Below, in pieces: positions 51,022-62,893 of a stretch of 64,000 bases of DNA. The notes beneath the pieces are model-generated. The model had not been told where the DNA came from. It saw nothing but the letters and a program-made list of their open reading frames with translations, and did not search any database. Positions within the stretch are counted from its first letter, which is position 1, and each line of letters begins with the position of its first letter. The DNA is from Cadophora sp. MPI-SDFR-AT-0126. Lineage: Eukaryota > Ascomycota > Leotiomycetes > Helotiales > Ploettnerulaceae. A program made the position numbers and the translations under genes. Where the stretch lies: NCBI GenBank assembly GCA_020747065.1, contig JAGMVK010000011.1, positions 930,001 to 994,000 of the forward strand, written 5' to 3'.

Positions 51022-51580
51022 GGAAAGCAAGACGGAGAGTGGGGATGGATGTCCAGCGTTGTGCCCTAGCAGAATGAATTGCTCTTTGGGTTGCAGGAGC
51101 TGTCGTACAAGTCAAATGCAGCTCTGGCTTGCACGCGGGGTGCGGGGATGCTGAACTTCCCCCTGAAAACTGGAGTCGATTCAGAGTGAGGAGTGCGGCG
51201 GATCTGCGTCGGGTCTTCTTGGCGCAATGCATGACATGTGCTTGATGATCAGATTAGATTGCCATCCCCGACTTGTGATTTATGGATATTCAATTCACGT
51301 CACGAAAATGTCCACCTGTCCTTGCAAATCACGGATGCAAGGAAAATGTAGAGCAGTCACTGCAGCGCAGAGCATAGGTGGGTTAATTCTAGTTCCACTT
51401 CCAGCAGCCAACCATTTTAGTAGAGATCATTTATAGGATTGATTTCAACAGTCGGAGACAAGCGTGTGTTCCTATATTTCTCCAACTCGTGCTAGATACA
51501 CTCAGGCAAGATGTGCTCGTTAACCATAAGAGCAATACGCCAGAACCCTGACGTCGTATACCCATCCCTAAAATCGAGAC
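51022..51580. other. intergenic, no gene seen
   Basis: Between the 2EXR gene start and the P450 stop. Holds the 2EXR promoter and P450 3' sequence; nothing else recognised. Confidence 0.55.
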
Positions 51581-53438
51581 TTATACAGCATGCAGGCGGA
51601 CCTTGACACCGTTCCCGCTACAGTCGGTAAGAGACAGGTTGTGTCTGATGACTGGATCTGTCTCTAAATATTCGAGTTTATCGAATCGCTGAAGTAAGCG
51701 TACTGTCACATAGGAGCTTTCGGTCAAGGCAAATTGCTGTCCAATACAGATTCGAGGACCACCGTTAAACTGTTGACTTGTCAATTATTTGCCGAGGAAG
51801 CGAGCTTCGGAGGAACATATGCTGCCACGGAAGTAGGTAGGTAGGTTTCAAGAGCACAATACGATAACGATAGCATTTATCAAAAGCATCTGAGGGAAGA
51901 GGGCTGACAGGCTTACCGGAAGAAAGTCCCATCCTGGCCTTCTGTTGTCCCATCGCTCTGGCTTGAATTCCTCCACATCTTCACCCCACAGATCCTTCCT
52001 ATGATGCATCGTATGCACAGAGTAATCAACTGCCGATCCCTTGGGAATGAAAATCTTGGATTTGCCATCCTTGCCGCCTCCTCTCGGGATTGTCGTGTCT
52101 TTATTGGCAAATCTGCTGTTGATGGGAACGACGGGGTAGAGACGAAGTGCTTCGTTGTTGCAGTGCTGCAGATACTGGCATCCCTTCATCCTCGCGAAAG
52201 TGATGTCGGTAGGATTGTCGTACGTTCCGAACTCCTGAATTATTACGTTTCGGAGTTTCGCGTATCGTGCTGGATCGCGGGCGAGACTGAGAAACAGCCA
52301 GCCAAGAAGAGAGGCCGTAGTGTCTCTGCCTGCAAGAAGGATATTCAAGAGTTGAGAGCGTAATTCGATGGGATCCTGAGTCTGTGTTGCCAAAGCTTCC
52401 AGAAACACATATTTCTCCTTCGATCCCGACTCCAGTTCCTTTTCGCGGAGATCCTTCGAGAGGGCTAAGCGCACGAAGCGGTCGATAAATTTGTGGCAGA
52501 CATTGCAGTCTTCCTTGAAACCCTTAGGATTACAGAGATAGAACTTGTCTCCGAAGCGTCCCCGAGTAGCCAAAGCCATTTGACCTTTGTCAAAGGAAGT
52601 TGCGAAGTCGGCTGAGGAGGCATCGGACGAATTCTCATTTCCATCTTGATAACCTGGTAAGAGTCGCACCTGCGAGTCTACAGACTCACCGAAGAGGAAT
52701 TCTGTAGCGGAGTCCAGAGTGAGGCGAAAGAAGAGCACCTGCAGATCAACGCAATCCGTCCAGCTGTTGGCATTGAGGTTAACATCCAGGGCCCTCATCA
52801 TATTTTGAACATGCCTTTCCGTCATTTCCAAGTCGGATATTTGTTCACGCGCAAACTGAGGACGCATCATGGCACGAGAATGTTCCCCTAAGGATCAGTT
52901 AGTTTCACGCAACAGCAGTGTCCAGAATGTAAGTCAGTGGAAGAAAATCAAAATCAGATACTCTAAAGCACGGGTTCATTCTTGTTTTTGAGATAGAGAG
53001 GGCAAAAGCATTGGACTTACAACCAGCACCATCCTGTGTGAAAATTCCATTTCCAAGCAACGGCCAGAAGTTTCCTCTTCTCGTTGGGCCCAGATCAAAA
53101 TCACTGAACTGTGTTGCAAGTATAGCCTGGATGTTCTTCTCATCGGCAGTGAATATGTTATTGTTCCCCAAAACAGAATATCTGTAAGTGATAGCCCCGA
53201 TATCCACAGTACGCTTAGCCATCTCGATAGGGAAAAGTTTCTCCTTATCAGCCGCCAAGGCTTTCTGGATCTGGTCGATACCTAGAGGGTATTTGTTTTT
53301 CTGCAATGGCGGCTCTTCACACTTGAGTTCTTGGGCTTTGCGTGCATGACGGCGTGATTGGAGGAAGCTAGCGAGGACGAGGTAGATGATGTACGACACC
53401 ACTACCAAGAAGGCAGTTGTGGCAACTGGAAGCTGCAT
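51581..53438 (-). CDS. cytochrome P450, resembling fatty-acid/alkane hydroxylases (CYP52-like)
   Basis: Three exons: 53438-53021, 52887-51917, 51769-51581; 525 residues. An N-terminal membrane anchor ([23 protein letters not shown]) holds it to the ER. The I-helix motif [12 protein letters not shown] is at 323-334, the ExxR motif EALR at 385-388, the PERW motif after EEFK, and the heme loop [12 protein letters not shown] with the ligand Cys471. The [12 protein letters not shown] segment after exon 1 and overall sequence resemble the CYP52 group and its filamentous-fungal relatives, which hydroxylate fatty acids or n-alkanes at the omega end; the exact family cannot be fixed by eye. The second intron (51916-51770, 147 bases) is longer than its neighbours but starts GTAAGC and ends CAACAG exactly at the FNGG codon. 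Confidence 0.9.
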
Positions 53439-56400
53439 GCTTCGAGGTGATTTTGAGGAATTTAGTTCCTTGAACTGAATGGACGGATAGATAAAAGTGA
53501 TCAAACAGAGACTGTAAAGATACGGGAATTTATTAAAGAAGTCCCAAGTTGAGATGAGATTGGGGAAAGAGGTGAAGTTAAAATAAAGATTAAAACAAGA
53601 ACCATACCGGGTCCGGAGGTACAGTACCACCCGCTTACTTGACAAGTAGAAAGCTGGGAGGATGGGTGAGTGGGTTGTAGTTGGATCCCCGCCCCCGCCT
53701 CTGGAGAAGTGGTTACGGGAATTTTGACCGAGCCAAGCCGGCCGGCCGGCCGGTGGGTGGGTATGCAGAGATCTTTGGCATTATTGGAAGAAGAAGAAAG
53801 GAGGGAGGGAGAGGGGTAGTTTTGTGCATTGCAGTCCATGCATGCATGCATACATGCTCGGGCAAGGCAGCCGAGGCAGGCGAGGCAGGGTCGAAAAAAC
53901 TACTCTACTGTACTCGTACTGTACTGTTGTATGAACCACGGACAGATTCGAATCGACCCGATCCCCACATACATTTGGATGTACGATGGATGCACAGTAC
54001 TTCATTGGATTGGACAAAGAAGTTAAGTTGCCATATTATACTTCTACTTGTACTTTACTTCCTCGAGTCCTCGACCTCGACTGTACTGTACTGTACTGTA
54101 CCAAATCGATCTGCTTATTCCCATCAATCAAACAGAACCAGTTTGAATCATACCCACCGAGCGGAAGGTTTCTCGAAGTAAGCAGGCCCGGCCAGGGGCC
54201 GGCCACTTGAGGAAAATGGTGCGTGAGATATGGCTTGGTCTGGGGGTCGTCTACCCGTCCCCTCCTCGTGGAGAAAGGCTGGCCAACATCTTGGGGAAGT
54301 CGCCTAAGTCAATAACAGGATTTGATATAATCTCAAGCAGTCAAGAAGAGACGGACTCTCGTGTCAGTAGTAGTAAGATTCGCCCAGCTTCGATAATGTT
54401 GTAAGTCGGTCAGTCAAGCACTTCTCCGTCGTATCAAGTTCTGTTGAACCACTTTAGCAGTCATCACTGCACTTGAAAAGCACAGAGCATTCTCTTGGGG
54501 TCAGCCTCCGATTGGTCATTGCGTGTATTCTTCGTCTTGGTCAACACAGGTCAGCAACAAACATCTGCCAATGGTTCCGCGCCTGCGAGGAGATAGCCAA
54601 GGCGATGGCGTCTACTTACAGCCATGTTGGTATCGTCTCCAATTTTCAGAAAATTGAGCCTTGATATGCTGCCTTCGTTTCCTGGTGGTAGCCTCGCTTC
54701 GCCACAACTCCACAAGAAAGCCAACCTGATATTACCGACGTGATACTAGTGGCATGACCACCTGTTTTATGAGCTCTGTTTCTTTTTCATTTTACGGGAG
54801 AGACAGTGTTGGTCGAATCGCAGTGCTTACGCCGCTACGCTGCGATATGATTCATTGGGCACTTTGGAAACCCTCAAAAGAGAAAATGCTGAGATCCCAG
54901 CCAGATGTGCCATTGATCACAACCTCGCGCAACTGGAGTCAGCCATACTTATAAAGTACTGGGAAAAGGCGGCTGTTCCCTCAAATCAGATGATGTCGAA
55001 TCGTGTTGGACATTGGTGATGTTCAGACTCACCAACCCGCGCCGACTCCTCGGAATTCAGGGGCAATTGCACACTCCGGCGAGGTCTCGGCTGAAATTAC
55101 TGCAAAATCCTAGAGAATAGAGAGCACAGTCCCAGACTTTACCATAGGGGAAGATTTGGAGAGCTTTTTGGGGAGCAAGTAGGAGGCGTTATGACCTTTG
55201 CTTCGCCCAATGCTTGTCGGCTTGAAGACTCGATGATTATCCTCAGGTACTTCTTCAAAAATGCGACAACCAATTGAAGGTGTAAATGGGTTTTTATAGT
55301 TTGAGGCTATCACAATTCAGACCGGCTAGGATCCGACACGGAAACGGAGCAGACAGTATGTCATGGTGCCAGAGTTTCGAGGATATCCTTTTGACTCCTT
55401 CAGAATGCATTGTGTCATTACGATACAACCTAAGTGCAATTCTCAAGCCTTCATGTGCTGGCAATGCTCTGGGATGACACTAGTGAAATAACAATAGCAC
55501 CCTTTTCCAGCCTCCTCTTCCGCGACTTTCGCTTGCAACATATATGCCAAGTGTCAACCAAACTTTGTGATGGGGGATTCCTGCTTGACTATCGAAATTC
55601 ATCCTGCTAGCAAAGCCGGCCACAATTCTCCTTTTTGGAGAAAGCGGGTCAGGACCAGTGGTCTTGGATGTTGCTTAGAAATATATTTTGAAAGACACAA
55701 TGGCACTCCACAGTATAAAGACCAAGGTCAGCTATGAATTGATGTCTGGAAGCTTAGTTAACTGTGGACTCAAAAATCTGTTTGTCCTTCAAGAAGAGTT
55801 TGTACTCTACCTCTTATTCGCAAAGAAGAGATTTCATTTTGGCAAGTCTATCTCCTGTCTTCAATTCAACTGGCCACCTATTCGTCTAGATTTCTTTAAA
55901 GCAGACTGCCAATGGTCTACGAGTAATAAAAATAAATGAGGGCAAGCCGCCACACCCTCATTTTGGCAGTAGATACTTATATCAGAGGGAGCGAATCAAA
56001 TCATACAAATATCATTCGGCATGAGCTGGAAATTGGCTCTCACATACGCATCGTCCAGCAATTTACAACCATGCCAGATTGAAACAGCCCTTGAATGCCT
56101 CCTTCCAGCTCCACGGTAGTGTGATGAAGATTGGTGAACTTCATCAAAGAAAGAAGGACATTTTGAAAAATGAAAGCTACAGAATAAAAAGCTTTGTGAG
56201 TATAGTGTAGAGTGTTCCCTCCCAGCAAGCGGACGACGCGACTGATGCTGAGCCATGATTTAAATCAAGCCAAGCACAGATACTTATACTTCCGTTTCGA
56301 TCAAGCTCTGTCCGTGGGACTGGAAAGGGGCTCTTGGATCGTACACTTGCTCACCCACCTGAAGCCATTGGTTCGTGCGGTGTTCTGACGTCATCCCCTG

Positions 56401-57196
56401 GCTCCAGTATCTCCCTAAACTCAGAGTCGAACTCTTGTCCTCTTCGAATTCAACAAAACCCGACTCATGAGACTAGAGCGCGTCGTTCGAGAGCTGTCTG
56501 ACATGCAGTCTCCAAAGACAACAAGCACATTTTTCATCTCATGAGCACAGCTGGAGGGGCCTTCGACGAAGTAATCAGAGACTATCAAAGACTTTAGGGA
56601 AGAGAAGAGTCATCGACTTCTTGCATGCGTGGGCATCCAAGATATCAGATATTTGCACTCCGCTACCGCGCGTAGAACGCCACTCAAGTGGTTGAAGTTG
56701 ATAAGCACCAAGCTTGGCCTGCTAGAGAAAATAGATAACGCTCGAGTCAAACACGGGGACTCTCTGGTTGGACATTCAAAGTTTCTAGCGGCCGAAAGAA
56801 AGGCCTTTTTAGACTTCGAAGTCTCCTTGTCTCAGGCTTGTCCCAAGCTGGTCTGCCGCCTCGGCTGGGCTGGGCTTGTCTTGACTTGACCAACCACGGA
56901 CTATCGTATGTACTGTATCAGAGCTGCACATATGTTGCGTCCATGCATCTGGACTCTCACTCTTGACTTTTCTCTCTCTTTCTCCTGCGATTGCATTTGC
57001 AATTGGATCCGAAACGTCCCGACGAAGTACCATATCGCTCAGTACTGTACTGTACTCACTCCGTTACAATTCTACTTATATTCCTGCGCCAAGTTGCTAA
57101 ATACAACAGGTGGGCACCAGGCAGTTATTGTACATACATACATACATACATACATACATACATACATACTTGGGTACATACGGAGGTTTGTACGTA
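53439..57196. other. long gene-free stretch with simple repeats
   Basis: About 3.8 kb with no gene I can support. It carries a GGCC-GGCC run at about 53737-53755, TACTGTAC-type pentamer repeats (53905-53935, 54080-54101, 57040-57058), and a (CATA)n microsatellite at about 57133-57172. ORFs here are short and overlap on both strands. Confidence 0.5.
57133..57172. repeat. (CATA)n microsatellite
   Basis: About ten perfect tetranucleotide units. The two strands give Thr/Tyr/His- and Met/Tyr/Val/Cys-repeat ORFs that are not genes. Confidence 0.95.
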
Positions 57197-57369
57197 CAGT
57201 GGGGTGCAAAAAGTGTCTGCACCCGCCCCCTTGTAAGCGGCCGCTGGCGTGATGAAGTATACTTGACTCTAGAATGTCGTGATACAGACTGCGCATTCAG
57301 AGAAGCCTGAAATTATTGCGCTAGCGGCCGCTTACAAGGGAGGGTACAGACACTTTTTGCACCCCACTG
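57197..57369. mobile_element. MITE, Tc1/mariner-like ends, TA target duplication
   Basis: A 173-bp element with terminal inverted repeats of about 50 bases. Both ends start CAGTGGGGTGCAAAAAGTGT on their own strand and stay identical for 23 bases, then differ at two bases and a 2-base indel, then share another 15 bases ending GCGGCCGCT. It is flanked by TA on both sides (57195-57196 and 57370-57371), as Tc1/mariner-superfamily transposases leave. The interior of about 70 bases has no coding capacity. The high identity of its ends and the absence of RIP-type changes suggest recent insertion or a low copy number. Confidence 0.9.
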
Positions 57370-57879
57370 TACTGCTGTGCCGTGCAATCTCCTCTCCCCT
57401 GCACCCCTGCCCCTCTCCTCCCCTCCACTCCACTCCACTCCGCTCCACTCCAGTCCACAATTGCCATCTTCTTTTCTTATCGAAATCAAGGCAGTCCGTC
57501 ATCGCCTAAAATAAAGGTGCAGGCAAGGCCAGGGCAGGCGGCCAGGGCAGAGCAGAGCAGAGCAGGCCAGGGCAAGCCAGCGCCCGGCAACAGCTAGCTG
57601 ACTGGGGGTGTGGTGGTGTGCGTATGGTGTGTGGACTGCACTGCACTGCACTGCACTGCACTGCTCGATTGCTTGCTCACTCGCTCGCTCCAACCGTACC
57701 TTCTTTGTACCTTGAGGTACGGACGGAAAAAAGAAGAAACCCCATCTCTTTGGCCTGGAAGGGAGGCCTTTTGCATATCACACTCGTTTGGTAAGAGCCT
57801 CATCAATTAATCCTGACTAACACAGGCTGAGGGAGATCGAAATCCATTGGAGCGAGCGCCGCTGATTCAAAGCAGACAC
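57370..57879. promoter_or_regulatory. upstream region of metalloprotease gene
   Basis: Contains C/T-rich CTCCACTCCA-type repeats (57410-57450), AGAGC/AGGGC-type repeats (57520-57575) and (CTGCA)n at about 57636-57663. Probable promoter and leader of the gene starting at 57880; no gene seen. Confidence 0.5.
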
Positions 57880-60573
57880 ATGATGGCACCCTCGTTTTTG
57901 AAAGATCTCCGGCGGCGATCGAAGGCCAGCTTCAGGACCGATAGATCTACTGATGAATCCGGCGCGTCAAGCAACGAAACCAATGGCTCGACTCCCTCCT
58001 CCTCAACATTGAACTCTGCGGCTGGACATGAAGGAACAAGCACAACTCCCCCGCTCACCAATTCCAACTCTGCGTCCAACTTGCAAGGCTTGGGCAACAT
58101 GCAAGCGCCCCCATCGCGCCCAACGATATCGACCTCTTCGTCCAAAAGATACAGTACAGTAGGAAGTCTTTCGGGAATGTCTGGTTTGGGATCGCCTGCG
58201 CAGAACTCCTCACTGCCATTGTCTCCGTACGCTCCAAAAATTACAAATGTGTCAGATGGCTCTTGGGTACACGACGGCTGCTAAAAACAAAGTAAGAAAC
58301 TGTGGCTGACGATCGATAGGTATATCAAAAAGTACTTATCGTTCATGGCATAATTGCAGATCCGGCGGTCCATGCTTTGGAAGGATGCATTACAGTTCGG
58401 AGAGATGATGGTGGTTTCCCTGCAACAGATTGGCCGGTCTGCGAATCGCACTTCAAAGCTCTTGTTTACTTACTCCCTGGTAAGTAAAGGGTAGAGTCAG
58501 CGATATATCTGGCATGCGAAGCAGGAGGACCACAAGATACTACTTAGAGTATCATGGATTTAATGAAGTAATGCTAATAAGAAGACTGCAGGACCAAACA
58601 GATTGATCTTAAGCTTTACATCACCAAAGCTTGCTAATAACAATCTGGGAAATCCAATACACTCATCGCAGCTCATAGTGCACATGATACCTCCGCTTGC
58701 GGCTCCACCACTACAACTTGTCATACTCATGGCCAAGGACTCGACGGGAAGATTTGACGCTGTCCCAGCGAGAATTGAAAGAGAGGATAATAGTCTTGAG
58801 ACGGCGATTAAGAAGTTCCGAATGTCAGCATATCTCTGGCAAGCTTTCACCGTAAGTAGCAACTTGAATCCTCTCAAATGAACAACTGCTCACTATTTGA
58901 TACAGGCTGAGCAGATGCACCGAAACAAGCTTGGAAGACGAGTTTTCCGTTTCGACGAAGAGTGGATAAATGGAACTGCGAGCTACAGAGACAATGCTGC
59001 TGGAATTATGCGTTCAGAAGCTAAAATTCATGTGGTTCGGTGCTCCAAAACAGTGGCGGAGCTTCGTGACCTAGATCTGGCGCAACAAAACCCGAACGCC
59101 AAGCGTAGCGGAGAGCTTTTCAGCATAGCTTTGGAAGCTGTAAAGGACTATTTTCAGCCGCTCCCAGGTCAGAAGCAGTACGTGAGTGTGCTGCTCTTGG
59201 ATTCTCATTGGGACAAGTCACACAACATGATCACCGGGCATGCGGCTCTTGGAGGGGGCTCAGGAGAAATTCAACTTGCGATCTTTGGATCTCAGGCACT
59301 TCAGAGCTACCCCAGCCATATCGAGGAGGTGGTACCTGCTTTCTCAGATTGCACCCCGACGGATACTGACTTTGTTGCAAACGACTGCAACGAGGTACGT
59401 CCTTCTCCCACCTTACTCTCATCTTATGCTAACATTTCATGCCAGTCCGGAAGCAGCTGGGAGGCGGCCAATATTGGCATTGGCGCTCATATGCACGAAA
59501 CTGGACACCTCTTTGGCTGTCCTCACCAAACCTCCGGCGTTATGCTCCGTGATTATGTTATGTTAAACAGGTCCTTCATGACTCGGGAGTGTTATTCGAC
59601 GAGAACGAAGTCCAAAGGCGGGTTGGTATTGGTAGATAAGGAGTGTACATGGCATCGCTTGGATCTGCTACGCTTCCGCGCACACCCAGCATTTGCAATC
59701 CCTTCGGACCCTGCTCGGCACGGCGATGATTCTGTCCAAGCCTGGCCCGTCGATAATGGAGTCGTCTTGGTTACTGCTCCATCAGGACTTGCTTATATGG
59801 AGATGTACTTGGATGAGGAGGACTTATGCCGCCATTGGCAGGAGTTCAACGACGGGCAAAATTCTGTGATCCAGAGACAAAAAGAAATGTCGGAACAAGA
59901 TTTGAGAGCACGCCTACCCGAAGATCGAAGAAAAGCCAAGTTGAAATTGAGCATCAAATCCATTGCAGGTGGAAGCCACGAGATCGAGGATTTCTCTTTA
60001 CTGGCATCAAAGGCTTCGAGAGTGAAGCTTCCGAACGGACAGTTGGCATTCAGAAGCAGCAAGCTGGGGTTATCGCAAATGAATGGTTCCATTCCCGACC
60101 AAGTAATTCTGCACAGTGCGGTGCATCAGTCTACCATGCTCACACAAGTCAAATTCTATCATGGCTTTGCGCTGGATGGTGTCGAATTTTGCTATGAGGA
60201 TTCTACCTCTCAACTGTTTGGGAAGCGAGGGGGCTCATGCAGTGATTTTAACTTGGGTAGGTACCTTGTTCCCAATTTTGAATCTATCTAATCTCTATAG
60301 ATACGCGGAAGGGCGAGTGTATCACCGGCTTTTATTTGCGATCAGGATTTTGGATTGACGGCCTGGCTATCATTACGAGCTTGGGTAGAAAATCACAAGT
60401 CTATGGAAATGCCAGAGGCGGATCAGGGTAAGTGAAGATGCCATTACCTTATTGCACCCTGCTAATTCAAGACAAGACATACTCTGATGCCACCAAGAGG
60501 CTACCACTTGGTCGGAGTTTATGGATCTTGTGCGGATTGGGTCGATGGCTTTGGAATTTTGATTTCTCGCTGA
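57880..60573 (+). CDS. zincin metalloprotease with C-terminal jacalin-like domain (YIL108W type)
   Basis: Seven exons: 57880-58266, 58320-58479, 58592-58851, 58906-59394, 59446-60256, 60301-60427, 60477-60573; 776 residues. The first about 130 residues are Ser/Thr/Pro/Asn-rich and disordered. The protease region contains HMHETGHLFGCPH, an extended zinc site HExxHxxGxxH with His449, Glu450, His453 and His459. The architecture matches the putative peptidase family of yeast YIL108W; substrate unknown. The last about 200 residues (CITGFYLRSGFWIDGLAIIT, then GYHLVGVYGSCADWVDGFG) look like a jacalin-type beta-prism lectin fold, as in filamentous-fungal members. No signal peptide is visible, so it is likely intracellular. 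ATG 57880 is directly followed by a second ATG at 57883. Introns are short except 58480-58591 (112 bases). Confidence 0.88.
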
Positions 60574-60960
60574 TCAGATATGCTGAACGATTGGTCTCTC
60601 TCATTACAACACTCTCAACATTGGATTCGCTCTCAGGATCTGATCCAGCGATTTCAGGGATCTGGACAGCTTGCAAATGCATGAAACCGCCAATAGGCTG
60701 AGACCCACGACTTTTGAATGATTATTGTATAATTTAAGGTTTGGCCGCACGCTTGAGGGTAGTGCTACTGGTCTGGGGATATAATGACATGCTGCAAGGA
60801 ATACATTCATGGCGACTTATGAATATGCGCTTGAAGCATGGCGCGAAAGGTACATAGGGAGCTGGTACGGTTCTGTTTACACGGAGCAGTAGATATAATA
60901 CCACTCAGTTGAGTTAATGTAAATAAAGGACTACTACTCAAAGCGGCAGGGCTCGTTGAA
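60574..60960. other. 3' region of metalloprotease gene up to repeat border
   Basis: Normal composition giving way abruptly to AT-rich sequence near 60960. Probably 3' untranslated region; no gene seen. Confidence 0.55.
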
Positions 60961-61562
60961 TGCAGTGTGAATATTAGTTCTAATTAAAATCCTACTCGAC
61001 TAATCATATTGCAATATTTGTTTTACATATAAGTGTTTAATAAGTTATTAAATACTTGCTTAGTAACTTATATTTTAAAGTGATTTTATAAATAATTTCT
61101 TAGAGTAATTATACTTTTATAATTTATAATCTTATACTCTAATATAATTAAAAAAATTTAAAGAAATAGAAATTTATACTTAATTTAAGTAAGTAAAAAT
61201 ATAAAAAAATCTTTTAATTCTATTTAGAAATAATTATATAATCTTAGAAAATTAAAAACTATTCTTAAAGTAAAAATAACTTTAATACTTTACTTTATAA
61301 CTTTATCTCTAAACTAGCGTAAGGCAATTATTAACCTACTTATATATACGTAGCCCCTTGCTTTTTAAGATTCTTTCCTTCTTTTTTTAATAATACTTCT
61401 ATATTATTATAAACTTGCTATCTCCCTTTATAATAACGACCTTTAATTATTAACGCCTTATTCTACTTTCTAATAGTCTATCTTATCTCCCTTTACCTTA
61501 CTTTCTTCTATTTTTAACCTCTTTTTATGATTTTATTTTTATATTACTAAAACCTTAATTTC

Positions 61563-61610
61563 AACCTTAACTTTAAGTTTAACTTTAACTTTAACCTTAA
61601 CTTTAATATT
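61563..61610. repeat. hexamer array (AACYTT)n
   Basis: About eight consecutive six-base units of AACCTT/AACTTT form, with AAGTTT and AATATT variants. It resembles a decayed fungal telomere-type repeat (AACCCT) but could be simple sequence. Confidence 0.6.
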
Positions 61611-62144
61611 GCCTCTAATTTCTACTAACTTATACTAAAAGTAAGACCTTATATTTTCTTATTATACTAACTATAATTTAAGCCTCTAGTACTTTAATTT
61701 TACCTTATAATAATCTCTTACCCCTTACTTTTAATAAAACTCCTTATACTTCGATTCTACCTCGTAATAATCTCTTACCCCTTACCTTTAATACCTCTAT
61801 ACCCTATAACAGTCTCTTACCTTAATAATTATATAAGCTTATTATACTTATAGTTCTTCTCCTTATCTAATTAAACTATTATATTAAATAAAAGAATTAA
61901 TAAAGCCTTAATAACCTTTGTTTCTTCTATTACTCTTTAGTAAATAAGTTTCAGATTTACTATTAGAGGTTAAAGATTATTATATTTAAAAGGAGAGATA
62001 AAGAGATACTATACTCTATATATTAATTTCAAGCTACTTAGTCTTTCTTGCAGTCTCTTTATTTAATTAAAGATAAGTGATAAGGTTAAATCTTTTTAAG
62101 AATAACTTGTATTTAGCTCTATTAAGCTATAAGCTACTAGTATA

Positions 62145-62425
62145 ATAGCTTTAGCCTTCTTAGGAAGTATTCTAATTTTATTTTCTTAATTAAATTAATT
62201 ATTTTATAATCTTATCTTCCTTTTTAACTTTAAGGTTCAAAGAACTAGCCTTAGTTATCTTAAAAAGTACTCTATTTCCAATTTCTTAATTAAACTAATT
62301 ACTTTATAATTTATCTCTAACTCTCTTCTAATCTCTATTACGTCAGCCTTTATAAAGAATACTAGCTTCAGCTATCTTAAGAAGTACTCTCTTTTTAGCT
62401 TCTTAACTAAATTAACTTACCTTTA
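62145..62425. repeat. three diverged tandem copies, about 95-120 bp apart
   Basis: Copies near 62148, 62240 and 62360 share the order TAGCTTTAGCC-like, CTTAAGAAGTACTCT-like, TTTCTTAATTAAATTAATT-like, TTTATAAT. A further duplication of about 108 bases (AGTTAGTAAAGCTAATTATA, then TATAAGATATATT) follows at about 62570-62695. Confidence 0.65.
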
Positions 62426-62835
62426 TAAATTCTAAACTCTAGACTCTAATCTCTAGACTAATAATAGTCTTCTCTTTAATTAAGTATTTCTTTTTTTTTA
62501 TTAATATCTTATAAATCTCTTCTTTAGTAAGCTAATATATATAATAACTTTTAGAATTACTATCACTTATACTAAGAGTTAGTAAAGCTAATTATATTAT
62601 AAGATATATTTTGCTATAACCTTTTTCTTACTATAAGACCTATCGCCTACGCTAGAAGTTAGTAAGACTAATTATACTATAAGATATATTACCTTTATCC
62701 GCTCTTCTTACTTTTCTTACTTATAATACTTTACTAACCTTTAACTAATTAACCTTTAAGCGTAGAAGGCAACTAAGGGACCTAATTACCTAGTAAAAGA
62801 GTAGGCCCTTACTCTTCTATAGATTCTCGATTCCT

Positions 62836-62893
62836 TCCTCCTTAACTCCTCCCTCCTTAACTCCTCCCTCCTTAACTCCTCCCTCCTTAACTC
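62836..62893. repeat. 15-bp minisatellite (CTCCTTAACTCCTCC) x4
   Basis: About four near-perfect copies of CTCCTTAACTCCTCC. The regular unit stands out from the surrounding AT-rich DNA. Confidence 0.9.

Noticed and set aside
53681..54181. 166-codon ORF over simple repeats
   Set aside because: It reads through GGCC and TACTG repeats, is highly biased and lacks any motif.
57110..57310. Thr/Tyr/His-repeat ORFs
   Set aside because: They are translations of the (CATA)n microsatellite and the MITE.
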